From Chitinophagaceae bacterium (GTDB taxonomy: Bacteria; Bacteroidota; Bacteroidia; Chitinophagales; Chitinophagaceae), in NCBI GenBank assembly GCA_016786885.1, contig JAEUVO010000001.1, positions 37,865 to 101,864 of the forward strand: a stretch of DNA of 64,000 nt, given 5' to 3'. Position numbers and translations under genes: made by a program. This document shows, in pieces, positions 25,500 to 34,790 of this stretch. How positions within the stretch are numbered: position 1 is the stretch's first letter; each line of letters starts with the position of its first letter. The notes beneath the pieces are model-generated. The model saw only the letters and a list, made by a program, of their open reading frames with translations, searched no databases and had not been told where the DNA came from.

Positions 25500-26117
25500 A
25501 TGAAAGGAGCAAAAATAAGGCTTTCGCCAGAGGAGAAAGAATTGATAATGAATGCAGACTGGATTTTAACAAAGAACAATCTTTTGCATAAGGTGAACCA
25601 GCTGCTTGCAAACCTGCAAGTGCATCAGCAAGAATATTTAAACAGTAAGGTTATCGAACTACCTTACCAGGTTATTAATTCATCTCCGAAAATATCTAAG
25701 GGTGAAAATTATAAAGGGCTTCCATATCGTGTACTTGATTTTCCAAAATATTTTGACCAATCGGCTGTATTGGCCATACGGACAATGTTCTGGTGGGGAA
25801 ATTTCTTCAGTACCACACTGCATGTATCAGGTTCTTTTAAAAAGAAACTGGAAGAAAAAATAATTGATTCCTATACGTTGCTCCGTCAAAACGAGGTATT
25901 TTATTGCATAAATACAGATGAGTGGGAACATCATTTTGAAGCCTCTAACTATATTCCGGTCTCTCAGTCAGATCAACATAGTTTTAGTACCTCAATCAGG
26001 GGATCGGCTTTTATTAAACTGGCGAAACAACATCCCATAGAAATGTGGGAGGATATACCTGGAATTCTCTTATCTGATTTCAAATTGCTGATCAATATTG
26101 CGGGAGGCAATAACTAA
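25500..26117 (+). CDS. conserved-looking hypothetical protein
   Basis: 205 aa, cytoplasmic, no signal peptide or TM segment. I start at MKGAKIRLSPEEKELIMNAD. A codon at 25479 would overlap the divergent permease start and cross a -7-like box (TATCTTTA, 25488-25495, 4 nt before this ATG). It contains no motif I can name. Visible traits: a helical first third (NLLHKVNQLLANLQVHQQEY) and an aromatic central region (RTMFWWGNFFSTTLHVSG). It is convergent with and overlaps the START-like gene by 4 bp. The codon pattern is ordinary for the window. Function unknown. Confidence 0.6.
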   Translation: MKGAKIRLSPEEKELIMNADWILTKNNLLHKVNQLLANLQVHQQEYLNSKVIELPYQVINSSPKISKGENYKGLPYRVLDFPKYFDQSAVLAIRTMFWWGNFFSTTLHVSGSFKKKLEEKIIDSYTLLRQNEVFYCINTDEWEHHFEASNYIPVSQSDQHSFSTSIRGSAFIKLAKQHPIEMWEDIPGILLSDFKLLINIAGGNN

Positions 26118-26491
26118 TTTCCCAGCCTGTGAAAGAGTTCTTTTACCTGGTAGTCCCAAAGCATGCTTTGATCCTTTATATCTTTCTTTTCTGCAAAATC
26201 TTTTATAATCAGTATCGTTTGATTGGTGATCTCGGATTTTTCAATTTTGAATTCAAAATATTCTTCTTTGGGAGCAGTAAGCCAGTGAAAACGGATGAAT
26301 TTATCCTGCTCACTTTCCAATACATCTGCTTTTTCAAAAGCCCCGTTCCAGCCAAAGTAAAAGATATTGTCTCTCTCATCTACTTTATCAGCAAACCACT
26401 CCCCTAATCCTGCAGGCGTGGAAAGGAATTCATATAATATGGATGGTGAGCAGCGAACCGGAAACTCTAAAGTGTATAATTGTTTACTCAT
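26114..26491 (-). CDS. START-like/AHSA1-fold protein
   Basis: 125 aa. The N-terminus LYTLEFPVRCSPSILYEFLS and the stretch PAGLGEWFADKVDERDN match the SRPBCC helix-grip fold, in the short START-like form typical of Bacteroidota. Cytoplasmic, probably binds a small hydrophobic ligand or acts as a co-chaperone; no specific ligand is indicated. Single minus-strand gene, with its stop overlapping that of the convergent hypothetical gene. Confidence 0.78.
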   Translation of the reverse strand: MSKQLYTLEFPVRCSPSILYEFLSTPAGLGEWFADKVDERDNIFYFGWNGAFEKADVLESEQDKFIRFHWLTAPKEEYFEFKIEKSEITNQTILIIKDFAEKKDIKDQSMLWDYQVKELFHRLGN

Positions 26492-26793
26492 TTTGTCTTT
26501 AAAATCATTGCGATAGCTGCAATAATAGAAAATAAATCATTGCTGCAAAATATTTTACCGTTTATTTTTCCCCTTCTTTCAAACCAATTCGAGACAAGAA
26601 AAATAAATTGAATATGAATTCGTTAATAGGTTGCCAAAATTTATTTGGCCTGTATTGGCAATTGCCTTAAATTGCCTTGAAGTTCAATACTTTCTGAACA
26701 ACTTAGACATTGTGGTGGGTATTTTTAGAGTATAAGACCAAAACAAACTTATAATTCTTTAACCCTTAAAATACACCATTTAAACCCATACCT
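26492..26793. other. 302-bp gap upstream of rpoD
   Basis: This AT-rich stretch should contain the promoters of the START-like gene (minus) and of rpoD (plus). I found no TTG/TAnnTTTG pair with correct spacing, no dyad and no small ORF worth calling. A direct repeat of ATTGCCTT near 26659-26680 is the only structure seen. Confidence 0.4.
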
Positions 26794-27669
26794 ATGAGCA
26801 TGAGACAACTCAAGATCACGAAGTCTATTACCAATCGTGAGTCCCAAAGCTTAGAAAAGTACCTGCAGGAGATCGGCAAGGTCGAACTCATTACCCCTGA
26901 AGAAGAGGTCAAATTAGCCACCCTTATCAAACAAGGATGCCAGAAGTCTTTAGACAGGCTCACCAAGGCCAACCTTCGTTTTGTAGTGTCTGTTGCAAAA
27001 CAGTACCAAAATCAGGGTCTTTCGTTGCCAGACCTGATCAATGAGGGCAACCTGGGACTTATTAAGGCAGCACAGCGTTTTGATGAGACAAGAGGCTTTA
27101 AATTTATCTCCTACGCTGTGTGGTGGATTCGTCAAAGCATTTTACAAGCTTTGGCTGAACAATCCCGTATCGTTCGCCTTCCTCTTAATAAGGTGGGTCT
27201 TACCAACCGTATCCAAAAGGCGTTTTCCCAATTAGAGCAACAGTATGAAAGAGAACCATCTGCAGAAGAATTGGCAGAGGTGCTGGAAATGGATATTGAA
27301 GAGGTATCCTCCACCCTTGGCATTAATGCCCGTCATGTTAGTATGGACTCCCCATTATCAGAAGGTGAAGAGAACACCCTTATAGATGTACTGGAAAACC
27401 CCAATGCAGAAAAAACAGATGGCGAACTGGACCACAATGAGTCTCTTAAAACAGAGATCGACAGGTCGCTTAAAACCCTGACCGAAAGGCAAAAAGAAGT
27501 GATCTGCTTTTTCTTTGGAATTGGCGTAGACCATCCGATGAGTTTAGAAGATATCGGTGAAAAGTTTAACCTGACAAGGGAAAGGGTAAGGCAGATCAAG
27601 GATAAAGCCATTACCAAACTAAAAACATCTAATCGTTGTAAACTATTAAGAACCTATTTAGGCGCATGA
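26794..27669 (+). CDS. rpoD: primary sigma factor, RpoD/SigA (short Bacteroidota type)
   Basis: 291 aa. Regions 1.2 to 4.2 without the long region 1.1 or nonconserved insert of proteobacterial RpoD. N-terminus [20 protein letters not shown] (1.2); region 2 with [18 protein letters not shown] and [18 protein letters not shown] (-10 recognition); region 3 with [12 protein letters not shown]; region 4.2 with [20 protein letters not shown] (-35 contact). It directs transcription of the TAnnTTTG promoters seen across the window. ATG at 26800 is an equally good start. A terminator follows. Confidence 0.95.
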   Translation: MSMRQLKITKSITNRESQSLEKYLQEIGKVELITPEEEVKLATLIKQGCQKSLDRLTKANLRFVVSVAKQYQNQGLSLPDLINEGNLGLIKAAQRFDETRGFKFISYAVWWIRQSILQALAEQSRIVRLPLNKVGLTNRIQKAFSQLEQQYEREPSAEELAEVLEMDIEEVSSTLGINARHVSMDSPLSEGEENTLIDVLENPNAEKTDGELDHNESLKTEIDRSLKTLTERQKEVICFFFGIGVDHPMSLEDIGEKFNLTRERVRQIKDKAITKLKTSNRCKLLRTYLGA

Positions 27670-27704
27670 TATAATTTATACACTACGTATCTTTGCAATT
27701 CTTT

Positions 27705-27737
27705 AAAAGTGAACATTTGATGTTCACTTTTTATTTT
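27705..27737 (+). terminator. intrinsic terminator after rpoD
   Basis: An 11-bp perfect stem (AAAAGTGAACA, 27705-27715, with TGTTCACTTTT, 27721-27731), a 5-nt loop TTTGA, then TTATTTT. A possible -7 box (TATCTTTG, 27688-27695) lies before it, which is odd if that box serves ffh. Confidence 0.85.
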
Positions 27738-27764
27738 GTGTGAAAGCGAAAAATACAGGGAATC

Positions 27765-29090
27765 ATGTTCAATTCATTACAGGAAAAATTAGAAAGTGCC
27801 TTTAAGAATCTTAAAGGCCAGGGACGTATCACAGAGATCAACATTGCCAGCGCAATAAAAGATATCCGGCGGGCCCTGGTAGATGCTGATGTAAATTATA
27901 AAATCGCCAAAGAATTTACCGACAAGATAAAAGACAAAGCCATTGGCGAAAAGGTGATCAACGCTATTTCTCCGGGTCAGTTAATGACTAAAATCGTAAA
28001 AGATGAACTGGCAGAGTTGATGGGCGGACAAGAAGCCATTTTTAATGCAAAAGGTAATCCTGCTGTGATCCTGATCGCAGGGCTTCAAGGTAGCGGTAAA
28101 ACCACTTTCAGTGGCAAACTGGCCAATTTCCTGAAAACAAAGAAAGGACTCTCTCCCATGCTGGTGGCTGCTGACATTTATCGCCCCGCGGCAATGGAAC
28201 AATTAAGAGTTCTTGGCGAACAGATAGGCGTTGATGTTCATATTGAACTGGAAAACAAAGATGCTGTCGACATTGCTAAGAATGCCGTAAAAGAAGCGAG
28301 GAGTAAGAATAAGAATGTTATCATTATAGATACTGCAGGCCGTTTGGCAGTAGATGAAGTGATGATGACAGAAGTAGCCAATGTAAAGAATGCAGTTAAT
28401 CCCCAAGAGATCCTTTTCGTAGTAGATAGTATGACCGGCCAGGATGCAGTGAATACTGCAAAAGCATTTAACGACCGCCTGGATTTCACCGGTGTTGTTC
28501 TTACTAAATTAGATGGTGATACAAGAGGCGGTGCTGCCATTTCCATCAAATACACTGTAAATAAGCCCATCAAATTTACCAGCAGTGGTGAGAAGATGGA
28601 TACACTGGATGTATTCTATCCGGAGCGAATGGCACAGCGTATTCTTGGCATGGGTGATATTACCTCGCTGGTAGAAAAAGCACAGGCCCAGTTTGATGAA
28701 GTAGAAGCCAAAAAACTGGAAGCTAAGCTTCGTAAGAATAAGTTTGATTTTGCTGATTTCAAGATGCAACTGGAGCAGATCAAGAAGATGGGCAACATGA
28801 AAGATATGCTGAGTATGATACCGGGTATGGGGAGTAAAATAAAAGACCTCGATATCAATGATGACTCCTTCAAAGGCATTGAAGCCATGATCAACTCTAT
28901 GACTCCTGCCGAAAGAGCCGATCCTGACCTGATCGACGGTAACCGGAAAAAACGTATTGCTAAAGGCAGTGGTAAAGACATACAGGAGGTCAATAACTTT
29001 ATGAAGCAATTTGAGCAAATGCGCAGTATGATGAAGAATATGAACAAAATGGGTGCTTTTGGGAAAATGATGCCTGGGATGAAAAAGTAA
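27765..29090 (+). CDS. ffh: signal recognition particle protein Ffh
   Basis: 441 aa, normal. N domain (about 1-85), G domain with GLQGSGKTTFSGKLA (G1), DTAGRLAVDE (G3) and TKLDGDTRGG (G4 region), and a Met-rich M domain (about 300-441; MKDMLSMIPGMG and the tail MMKNMNKMGAFGKMMPGMKK) that binds SRP RNA and signal sequences. GTPase that targets nascent membrane and secreted proteins to FtsY and SecYEG. Single gene between terminators. Confidence 0.97.
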   Translation: MFNSLQEKLESAFKNLKGQGRITEINIASAIKDIRRALVDADVNYKIAKEFTDKIKDKAIGEKVINAISPGQLMTKIVKDELAELMGGQEAIFNAKGNPAVILIAGLQGSGKTTFSGKLANFLKTKKGLSPMLVAADIYRPAAMEQLRVLGEQIGVDVHIELENKDAVDIAKNAVKEARSKNKNVIIIDTAGRLAVDEVMMTEVANVKNAVNPQEILFVVDSMTGQDAVNTAKAFNDRLDFTGVVLTKLDGDTRGGAAISIKYTVNKPIKFTSSGEKMDTLDVFYPERMAQRILGMGDITSLVEKAQAQFDEVEAKKLEAKLRKNKFDFADFKMQLEQIKKMGNMKDMLSMIPGMGSKIKDLDINDDSFKGIEAMINSMTPAERADPDLIDGNRKKRIAKGSGKDIQEVNNFMKQFEQMRSMMKNMNKMGAFGKMMPGMKK

Positions 29091-29110
29091 GATTTCCGAC
29101 CAATGGGCAG

Positions 29111-29131
29111 AGAATAACGACAATATTCTTT
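29111..29131 (+). terminator. weak hairpin after ffh
   Basis: AGAATA (29111-29116) pairs with TATTCT (29124-29129) around a 7-nt loop, followed by T and AT-rich sequence. Only 6 bp and AT-rich, so it may or may not terminate. Confidence 0.3.
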
Positions 29132-29184
29132 AAATAGTTATATCTGCAGGTTTTTGCGTTCAGTATTGCCTGTCTATATTCACC

Positions 29185-29215
29185 TTTGCACTTTCCTTTT
29201 CCAGTCTTATATTTG
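29185..29215 (+). promoter_or_regulatory. rpsP promoter
   Basis: TTTG at 29185-29188, 19 bp, TATATTTG at 29208-29215: a full match to the Bacteroidota consensus. It leaves a leader of about 50 nt before the rpsP ATG at 29273. Confidence 0.75.
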
Positions 29216-29272
29216 CCGTCCGGTATCTACCGGAACTAACAATTATTGTTTAACGCTGTTAAATTTCTATTT

Positions 29273-29719
29273 ATGTCAGCAAAAATCCGTCTTCAGAGAC
29301 ATGGGTCGAAAAAAAGACCCTTCTACTTCATCGTAGTTGCCGATTCCCGGGCACCCCGTGATGGCAAATTCATCCAAAAATTAGGTACTTACAATCCCCT
29401 GACTGTTCCTGCTACTATTCAGCTGGATCGCCAGAAAGCATTGGAATGGCTGAACAAAGGTGCTACACCGACTGACACCGTTCGCCGTATCCTTAGCTTC
29501 AAAGGTGTATTATACCTTAAGCACTTGCTCCGTGGTGTGGGCCTGGGCTTGTTTGATGATGCAGCAGCGATGGAAAAATTCACTAAGTGGAGTGCAGAGC
29601 ATGAAGCGCAGGTGAAAAAACGCCAGGAAGATGCCTACCGCCAGAAAAGAGCCAGACGTGCCGTTCCGGGTCGCAGACCTGAAAGAAGGACTGAAGGTGA
29701 TAGTGGTAGTGAAGGATAA
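29273..29719 (+). CDS. rpsP: 30S ribosomal protein bS16
   Basis: 148 aa. The start [18 protein letters not shown] is the conserved N-terminus; in-frame codons upstream lie in the leader. The bS16 core covers about residues 1-80, followed by a basic Arg-rich extension ([18 protein letters not shown]), common in Bacteroidota. Component of the 30S subunit. It is followed by a terminator and then rimM. The usual trmD partner is not here; it lies at 60862-61542. Confidence 0.96.
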   Translation: MSAKIRLQRHGSKKRPFYFIVVADSRAPRDGKFIQKLGTYNPLTVPATIQLDRQKALEWLNKGATPTDTVRRILSFKGVLYLKHLLRGVGLGLFDDAAAMEKFTKWSAEHEAQVKKRQEDAYRQKRARRAVPGRRPERRTEGDSGSEG

Positions 29720-29741
29720 TAATCCCATCCTGAAAGTTCGT

Positions 29742-29776
29742 AATCCCGTCTTGTTTTAAACCTGGCGGGATTTTTT
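29742..29776 (+). terminator. intrinsic terminator between rpsP and rimM
   Basis: AATCCCG (29742-29748) pairs with CGGGATT (29766-29772), extended by two more pairs, around a 13-nt loop, then a run of six T. Medium strength. Confidence 0.65.
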
Positions 29777-29812
29777 GTTTGCCCGTTTTTAAACAAATTT
29801 GCATCGTCAATT

Positions 29813-30331
29813 ATGGCTGAGTATTTTAATATAGGAAAATTAGTAGCTGTTCATGGATTGAAAGGAGAATTTGTCCTTAAACATGAGCTTGGAAAAAAAA
29901 CTTCCTTAAAGGGATTAACCGCAATTTTTATCGAAGAAAAGAAGGGTTCCTTTCTGCCCTGGTTTATTGAAAGCACAAAAACAAAATCACAAGAAGAAAT
30001 TTATTTACAGCTGGAAGGGGTAAATACAAGGGAAGCCGCAATGAAGCTCACACAGAAACAAGTGTGGCTGCCGGAAACTGATTTTAAAAAATTCGCAGCT
30101 AAAACGGCTCCGGCAAGTTTATTAGGGTATTCCATAATCAACAATAATGAATCGCTGGGTGAAATTCTCGAATTGATTGAACAACCACATCAATTACTTT
30201 GCCGCCTGGAAATAAAAGGTAAGGAAGTATTGATACCACTTCATGAAGGCTCTCTGCAAAAGATAAACCACAGGAAAAAAGAAGTGATTGTCGAGTTGCC
30301 GGAAGGATTGCTGGAAATTTATCTTACTTAG
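29813..30331 (+). CDS. rimM: 16S rRNA processing protein RimM
   Basis: 172 aa. N-terminal beta-barrel domain begins YFNIGKLVAVHGLKGEFVLK, the family signature. The C-terminal PRC-barrel domain includes SLGEILELIEQPHQLLCRLE and KEVLIPLHEGSLQKIN. It binds bS16-free or uS19-containing pre-30S particles and assists 16S maturation. Separated from rpsP by a terminator but in the conserved order. Its stop overlaps the convergent hypothetical gene by 8 bp. Confidence 0.93.
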   Translation: MAEYFNIGKLVAVHGLKGEFVLKHELGKKTSLKGLTAIFIEEKKGSFLPWFIESTKTKSQEEIYLQLEGVNTREAAMKLTQKQVWLPETDFKKFAAKTAPASLLGYSIINNNESLGEILELIEQPHQLLCRLEIKGKEVLIPLHEGSLQKINHRKKEVIVELPEGLLEIYLT

Positions 30332-30797
30332 GCCCTTTAATAAAATCAGCCAGTAGTTTCATACGATAATAAAGATTGCTCAGCATCAGAGAAACATTGT
30401 TTTTAATATTGCTGACAGTATTTTTATTCATTTTCTTAATATTCTTCAGCTCCTCAATCTTCTCATCAATTTTATCTACCAGCTTTTCTGCATTCCAGCC
30501 AATGTATTTCTTATTTCGTTCGTCATGCACATGATAAGGTTCAATACGTCCGGGCTTCAGCTTATTAAACTTATAATTTGCTTCAACGCCTTTCTTTATA
30601 AATTCATTGCCTAGCATATCAATCATGATGTCAGCGTCCACATTATTCAGAAATGCATTATGAAAAATATTGAGATTATTCCGTAGCTCCCGGATGATCT
30701 GCCTTTTAAGTACATCATTTGTCTTTCCCTCCTTATTCAGGAAAGTCAGCAGGTCTTTTAAAGGTCCTATACCAGTTTTCAGCCATTCTAATTGCAT
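30324..30797 (-). CDS. hypothetical helical protein
   Basis: 157 aa, no signal peptide, highly charged and predicted all-helical (KLVDKIDEKIEELKNIKKMN looks like a short coiled coil). No domain recognised. Single gene, convergent with rimM (8-bp overlap), with DUF1501 ending just upstream on the same strand but 54 bp away. The base composition is a little more AT- and Lys/Asn-rich than its neighbours, which can mark a recently gained gene, though this is weak evidence. Function unknown. Confidence 0.55.
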   Translation of the reverse strand: MQLEWLKTGIGPLKDLLTFLNKEGKTNDVLKRQIIRELRNNLNIFHNAFLNNVDADIMIDMLGNEFIKKGVEANYKFNKLKPGRIEPYHVHDERNKKYIGWNAEKLVDKIDEKIEELKNIKKMNKNTVSNIKNNVSLMLSNLYYRMKLLADFIKGPK

Positions 30798-30851
30798 AGG
30801 CTAAAAATACTCATTCACTTTCACACTCAAAATATCCCTTTCCGGGAAAAT

Positions 30852-32705
30852 TTACCTGAATACTATTTGCTCCCTGGTGATAGTGGCCCCGTACTGCACT
30901 TCAAGAATATAATGTGTATCCCTCGCAAATGACGGGGGCACCCGGAAACTTATCTGTTGTGATCCGTTATTGAACCGGTTGTAATAAACTTTGGCTCCTA
31001 ATAAATCGTAGATCGCAATATCCACCCATGTTCCCGGATTTTCAAACAATCTTATATTGATCTGGTTATTCTCTACCGGGTTTGGGTAAACCGTTATAAG
31101 TTGTTGCCTGTCGTTTGATCTCAATAATATTGTATTTGAATATTTGATCCTTCCCCCTTGTAACAATTGTCCTTTTATACGATAAAATACTTTTGCGACA
31201 GATGTTGAATGATTGTACGAATAGTTTTCCAGGGCATTTAAACTAACTCTTTGTATCAATTGGATATCCTGAAATGAAGAACCGTCTGTAGAAAACTCTA
31301 CTGAAAATTTTTCATAATGCGTATTATCCTCCACTTTAAAATTCAGCCTTACTTCTCCGCTAAAATATTGACCTGTCAGGGTAATATCCTCCAGTGGTAA
31401 TGGTATATTACTGGAAGCGAAGATGGGTAACCGTGTAAAGCTGCTTCCCAGTACCGTTTGAGTTTCTGAAGATGATAAACACAACCAATCCTGCATCACT
31501 GTTGAATATAATTGCCGGAAATCATACTGCATAGGTACCTGGCTATTAACAGTGGGTGTGGTTGGAATATTAGGTGAAGTGCCAATCATACCTGGATTTA
31601 ATGCAGCACCAAAAAACATTACTGGTGCGCCAACGCCATGATCAGTACCCATACTTGCATTATTAATTATGCGACGTCCAAATTCACTGAAGGTCATCCC
31701 TGTCACATTTTGTGCTTTACCCATCAGTGTAATATCATTTTGAAAAGCATTGATCGCTTTGGATAAAATACTCAGCATATTTGCATGACTACCCGTTATC
31801 GTGTTGCCTGCAACCACCTGGTCTACGTGGGTGTCGTGTGAATTAGGATGGTTCACAACATAAACAGGTGTTTTCAATCCACCACCAATCAGACGGGCAA
31901 CAATTTTCAGCTGATCCGCCAGTGAATTTCCTGAAGCTGGGTATAACGTTGACATGGTTGCCTGGGCATTGTAAGCATTTTGAATACTTACCCTGTATGC
32001 ATTACTCTGGTCTTTCATCAAACGCAAAAAGGTTAGCTCTCTTCCATAATCATTATTGGGTGCGGGGTCTGTTGTTGCATTAATTACATTTATCAAAGCC
32101 GCCGGGTTTGATACATTGTAGCCCATATTGACAGAAGGCCCTTGTAAAGAGAATGGTGTGGTAGAACCAATCTGGATTGCAAGCGGATCTGGCATTTCCG
32201 TATTTGGAAAAGCGGCGGGATAATTTGGGTATTGTTCATCTAACGTTCTGCCCAGCCATCCTGTATCCAATGTAACATTACTGTCGGACGCAGAAAACCA
32301 TATATCGGTAGCACGAAAGTGACTGAAGTTAGGATTGGGATAAGAAACCCCCTGTACAATCACCATCTTCCCATCATTATATAAGTTCCGCAGTTCAGCC
32401 ATGGCAGGATGCATACCAGTGGTAGCATTATTAGTCAACGATAGTATGGAAGTCTCTGGTAAAATAATATTAGGCCGGCCATTATTCAGATTGGTGTACT
32501 TATCAATAGGGATAATGGTATTAAGGCCATCATTGCCCCCATTCATTTGAACGATCACTAATATTTTGCCGCATCCGTAAGTTACTCTTGCCAGGTAATC
32601 AAAGAACAAATTACCTGTGGATGGATTAGCAAATACCGGAACTCCATTGATAAGTAGCGGAGCTGCGGCTAATGATCCTGCCTTGAGAAATGTGCTGCGT
32701 TTCAT
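30852..32705 (-). CDS. DUF1501 protein with T9SS sorting domain
   Basis: 617 aa. The start MKRSTFLKAGSLAAAPLLIN is chosen because it begins the signal sequence; a codon at 32759 abuts the previous gene and adds 18 unlikely residues. The DUF1501 body begins KILVIVQMNGGNDGLNTI (sulfatase/alkaline-phosphatase-like fold). It has TFSEFGRRIINNASMGTDHG, the metal-site-like region. A beta-sandwich domain lies at about 470-540, then a type A T9SS sorting domain (ITVYPNPVENNQINIRLFE to the end). It should be exported by Sec and then through the outer membrane by T9SS. Partner of the DUF1800 gene upstream; function of the pair unknown. Confidence 0.88.
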   Translation of the reverse strand: MKRSTFLKAGSLAAAPLLINGVPVFANPSTGNLFFDYLARVTYGCGKILVIVQMNGGNDGLNTIIPIDKYTNLNNGRPNIILPETSILSLTNNATTGMHPAMAELRNLYNDGKMVIVQGVSYPNPNFSHFRATDIWFSASDSNVTLDTGWLGRTLDEQYPNYPAAFPNTEMPDPLAIQIGSTTPFSLQGPSVNMGYNVSNPAALINVINATTDPAPNNDYGRELTFLRLMKDQSNAYRVSIQNAYNAQATMSTLYPASGNSLADQLKIVARLIGGGLKTPVYVVNHPNSHDTHVDQVVAGNTITGSHANMLSILSKAINAFQNDITLMGKAQNVTGMTFSEFGRRIINNASMGTDHGVGAPVMFFGAALNPGMIGTSPNIPTTPTVNSQVPMQYDFRQLYSTVMQDWLCLSSSETQTVLGSSFTRLPIFASSNIPLPLEDITLTGQYFSGEVRLNFKVEDNTHYEKFSVEFSTDGSSFQDIQLIQRVSLNALENYSYNHSTSVAKVFYRIKGQLLQGGRIKYSNTILLRSNDRQQLITVYPNPVENNQINIRLFENPGTWVDIAIYDLLGAKVYYNRFNNGSQQISFRVPPSFARDTHYILEVQYGATITREQIVFR

Positions 32706-32759
32706 ATAATATTTTCTAAGCTTTAAAATCAGTTTTATAAGTATGCTATTCCACTTCAA

Positions 32760-34640
32760 CTACATCAGCTGATATTCTGCTAACTGCACTATCGTGGTCA
32801 GCAATGACTTCAGGCGGGTAGTTACAGTGTTCAGGTAAGTAGTATTTGTAGGCGCACCTATGTAATTGTTCCAGGCCGTCGTCCAGTAACTGTCTGTTGT
32901 CTGCCCGCTTAATAATGTTTGCAACTTGATAGATGATTGTTGCCCGGCACTAAGATCAATCGGGATCAGGTACTTAATACAGGCCGCCACTAACAAATTA
33001 GGATCTGCACAAACGGTATTCCCAAACTGTTGGGCGAATGCAATCACATTCACCTTAATATTAGTGGTCAGCCCGTTATAAGTAAGATTATAACCGTTAA
33101 ATATAGCATCAAGGAAACTGAACCGCTTTTGAATGGTGTTGGAATTGATCCAGTATTGATGAAAAGCCGGTGTCTGGTAAAAAGGATTCCACCCCGAAAC
33201 ATTGGGAATACTTCCCATGCGCTGTTCCATCGGAGAAGAAATTGTATCATTATAGTAATTCCACACTTTATACTGAGCCTCATGGTTTGAAGGATCAGAA
33301 ACATTTGTATTAACATTAAATGTTCTCAGCGAACCGACCACAAGATCAAAGGGGGATTTGATATATACTCCCCTGTTGGCCATATCAAAGAAATGTTCGC
33401 TTTTGAACAATTGCTTTAATACCGGCACAATATTCCAGTTATTATTTACAAAAGTCTGTGCCAGTGGAATAATAACGTTTGTTTCGATATTAGCATCGAT
33501 ATCATAATAAATGAAATACCGGTACAGCCTGCGGCATATGTATTGCGAAACAACTGTACTCTTACTGAATATCATATCAATCAGAAGATCCAGTTCATTG
33601 GCTCCATTCGCTCCAGATTGATAATTGATCACCGTATTATTAAAAAATGGGGAGAATTGTTTATTAGCATTACTATGTTGCGAGGGAACAAAATTGGTCA
33701 CAATATTGGCTGTGTTCAGGTTTTGTACCCTCCACCCTGTGAGCACTTTTGCTGCCTCTATTACATCACTTTGTGTGTACTGACTTGCCGGGTCTTTTCC
33801 CAACGTAAATAACTCCATTAATTCCCTTGCATAGTTCTCATCCGGGGCAGTAGCTGAGTTTTTCTGGTTATTCAGGTAAAACATCATTCCCGGCTCTGTA
33901 CTCACCAGCCGTATAAGTGTTTTGAAATTTCCAAGCGCATTATCCCTGAACAATTTGAAATAAGAGTAAAATACCCTTGCACTATTCGTATTGATATAGG
34001 TATTGGATGACTGAAACACATCATCAAAATCTATCGGGATAAAATGAAACCAGAACCAAACCATTTTTTCCCGGATAGTGATATCGCTGTTCAACGCTAA
34101 TCCGAATAGCCAACGGCGCATGGCACTGTTGCGGTTGGAATTAGTGGTCTGACCAACGGAAGTAGTGCTGAAGAAACTGGTTGTCCAGTCAGCTCCATAG
34201 GGCACTCCATTTTCGTCAGCAGAAACATTGTTATACCAATTTACCGGAGGTGATGGTGGGGTCATATCAATATTCATAATATGATCCACCGCTGCCGAAG
34301 GTGTCATGGCTAAGATTGTATCAACATTTGCTTTTTTACTTCCATACCCGGTACGGCGCAGTAAGTGTAATGCCTCCCATTCACTCCATGTACCTGTATA
34401 AGGGGCAAGGCCACTGGTGACATTTCCTACCCGGTTTGCTTCGTCAATCAATCTTGCAACCTCATAACTTATCATCCCGGTATCGTAAACTCTGGGCCCC
34501 AGTTTTTTTCTTGAATACTTGATAAACAAAGGGTCTTCCGTGTCAAAACCATCGGCATAAATTCCTCCTGCCTGAACAATTTTTTGTTTGTTGCGAATAG
34601 CCTCAAAAAACTTTCTCCTTGATACTTGTTGGCGTCCCAT
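32760..34640 (-). CDS. DUF1800 protein
   Basis: 626 aa. The DUF1800 signature ENYARELMELFTLGKD is near residue 275, and EALHLLRRTGYGSKK near residue 90 is the N-terminal motif. Long helical protein. The N-terminus (QQVSRRKFFEAIRNKQ) has two arginines but no hydrophobic core, so I see no usual signal peptide. It precedes the DUF1501 gene by 54 bp; the pairing is widespread in bacteria, and both probably act together at the surface or periplasm. No biochemical role is known to me. Confidence 0.88.
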   Translation of the reverse strand: MGRQQVSRRKFFEAIRNKQKIVQAGGIYADGFDTEDPLFIKYSRKKLGPRVYDTGMISYEVARLIDEANRVGNVTSGLAPYTGTWSEWEALHLLRRTGYGSKKANVDTILAMTPSAAVDHIMNIDMTPPSPPVNWYNNVSADENGVPYGADWTTSFFSTTSVGQTTNSNRNSAMRRWLFGLALNSDITIREKMVWFWFHFIPIDFDDVFQSSNTYINTNSARVFYSYFKLFRDNALGNFKTLIRLVSTEPGMMFYLNNQKNSATAPDENYARELMELFTLGKDPASQYTQSDVIEAAKVLTGWRVQNLNTANIVTNFVPSQHSNANKQFSPFFNNTVINYQSGANGANELDLLIDMIFSKSTVVSQYICRRLYRYFIYYDIDANIETNVIIPLAQTFVNNNWNIVPVLKQLFKSEHFFDMANRGVYIKSPFDLVVGSLRTFNVNTNVSDPSNHEAQYKVWNYYNDTISSPMEQRMGSIPNVSGWNPFYQTPAFHQYWINSNTIQKRFSFLDAIFNGYNLTYNGLTTNIKVNVIAFAQQFGNTVCADPNLLVAACIKYLIPIDLSAGQQSSIKLQTLLSGQTTDSYWTTAWNNYIGAPTNTTYLNTVTTRLKSLLTTIVQLAEYQLM

Positions 34641-34774
34641 ATAGATCTTTTTAATTAACTACTTATAATTATATGACCACTAAAAACAATGTGATCTCTC
34701 CTTTTACAAGGATTGCGATTTTGCTTCGCAGGCCTGCTTAGCGCTTCAAAAAAGGTGAAGGATTATTAAAGGTG

Positions 34775-34782
34775 TAAATTCG
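34775..34782 (+). promoter_or_regulatory. -7-like box of dinB
   Basis: TAAATTCG fits TAnnTTyG and ends 8 nt before the dinB ATG. No -33 partner is clear and no SOS-box-like sequence is visible. Confidence 0.35.
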
Positions 34783-34790
34783 GGGAACGA

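Noticed and set aside
28509..29123. 204-codon minus-strand frame opposite ffh
   Set aside because: Antisense shadow of the Met-rich M domain (giving His-rich translation); no independent support.
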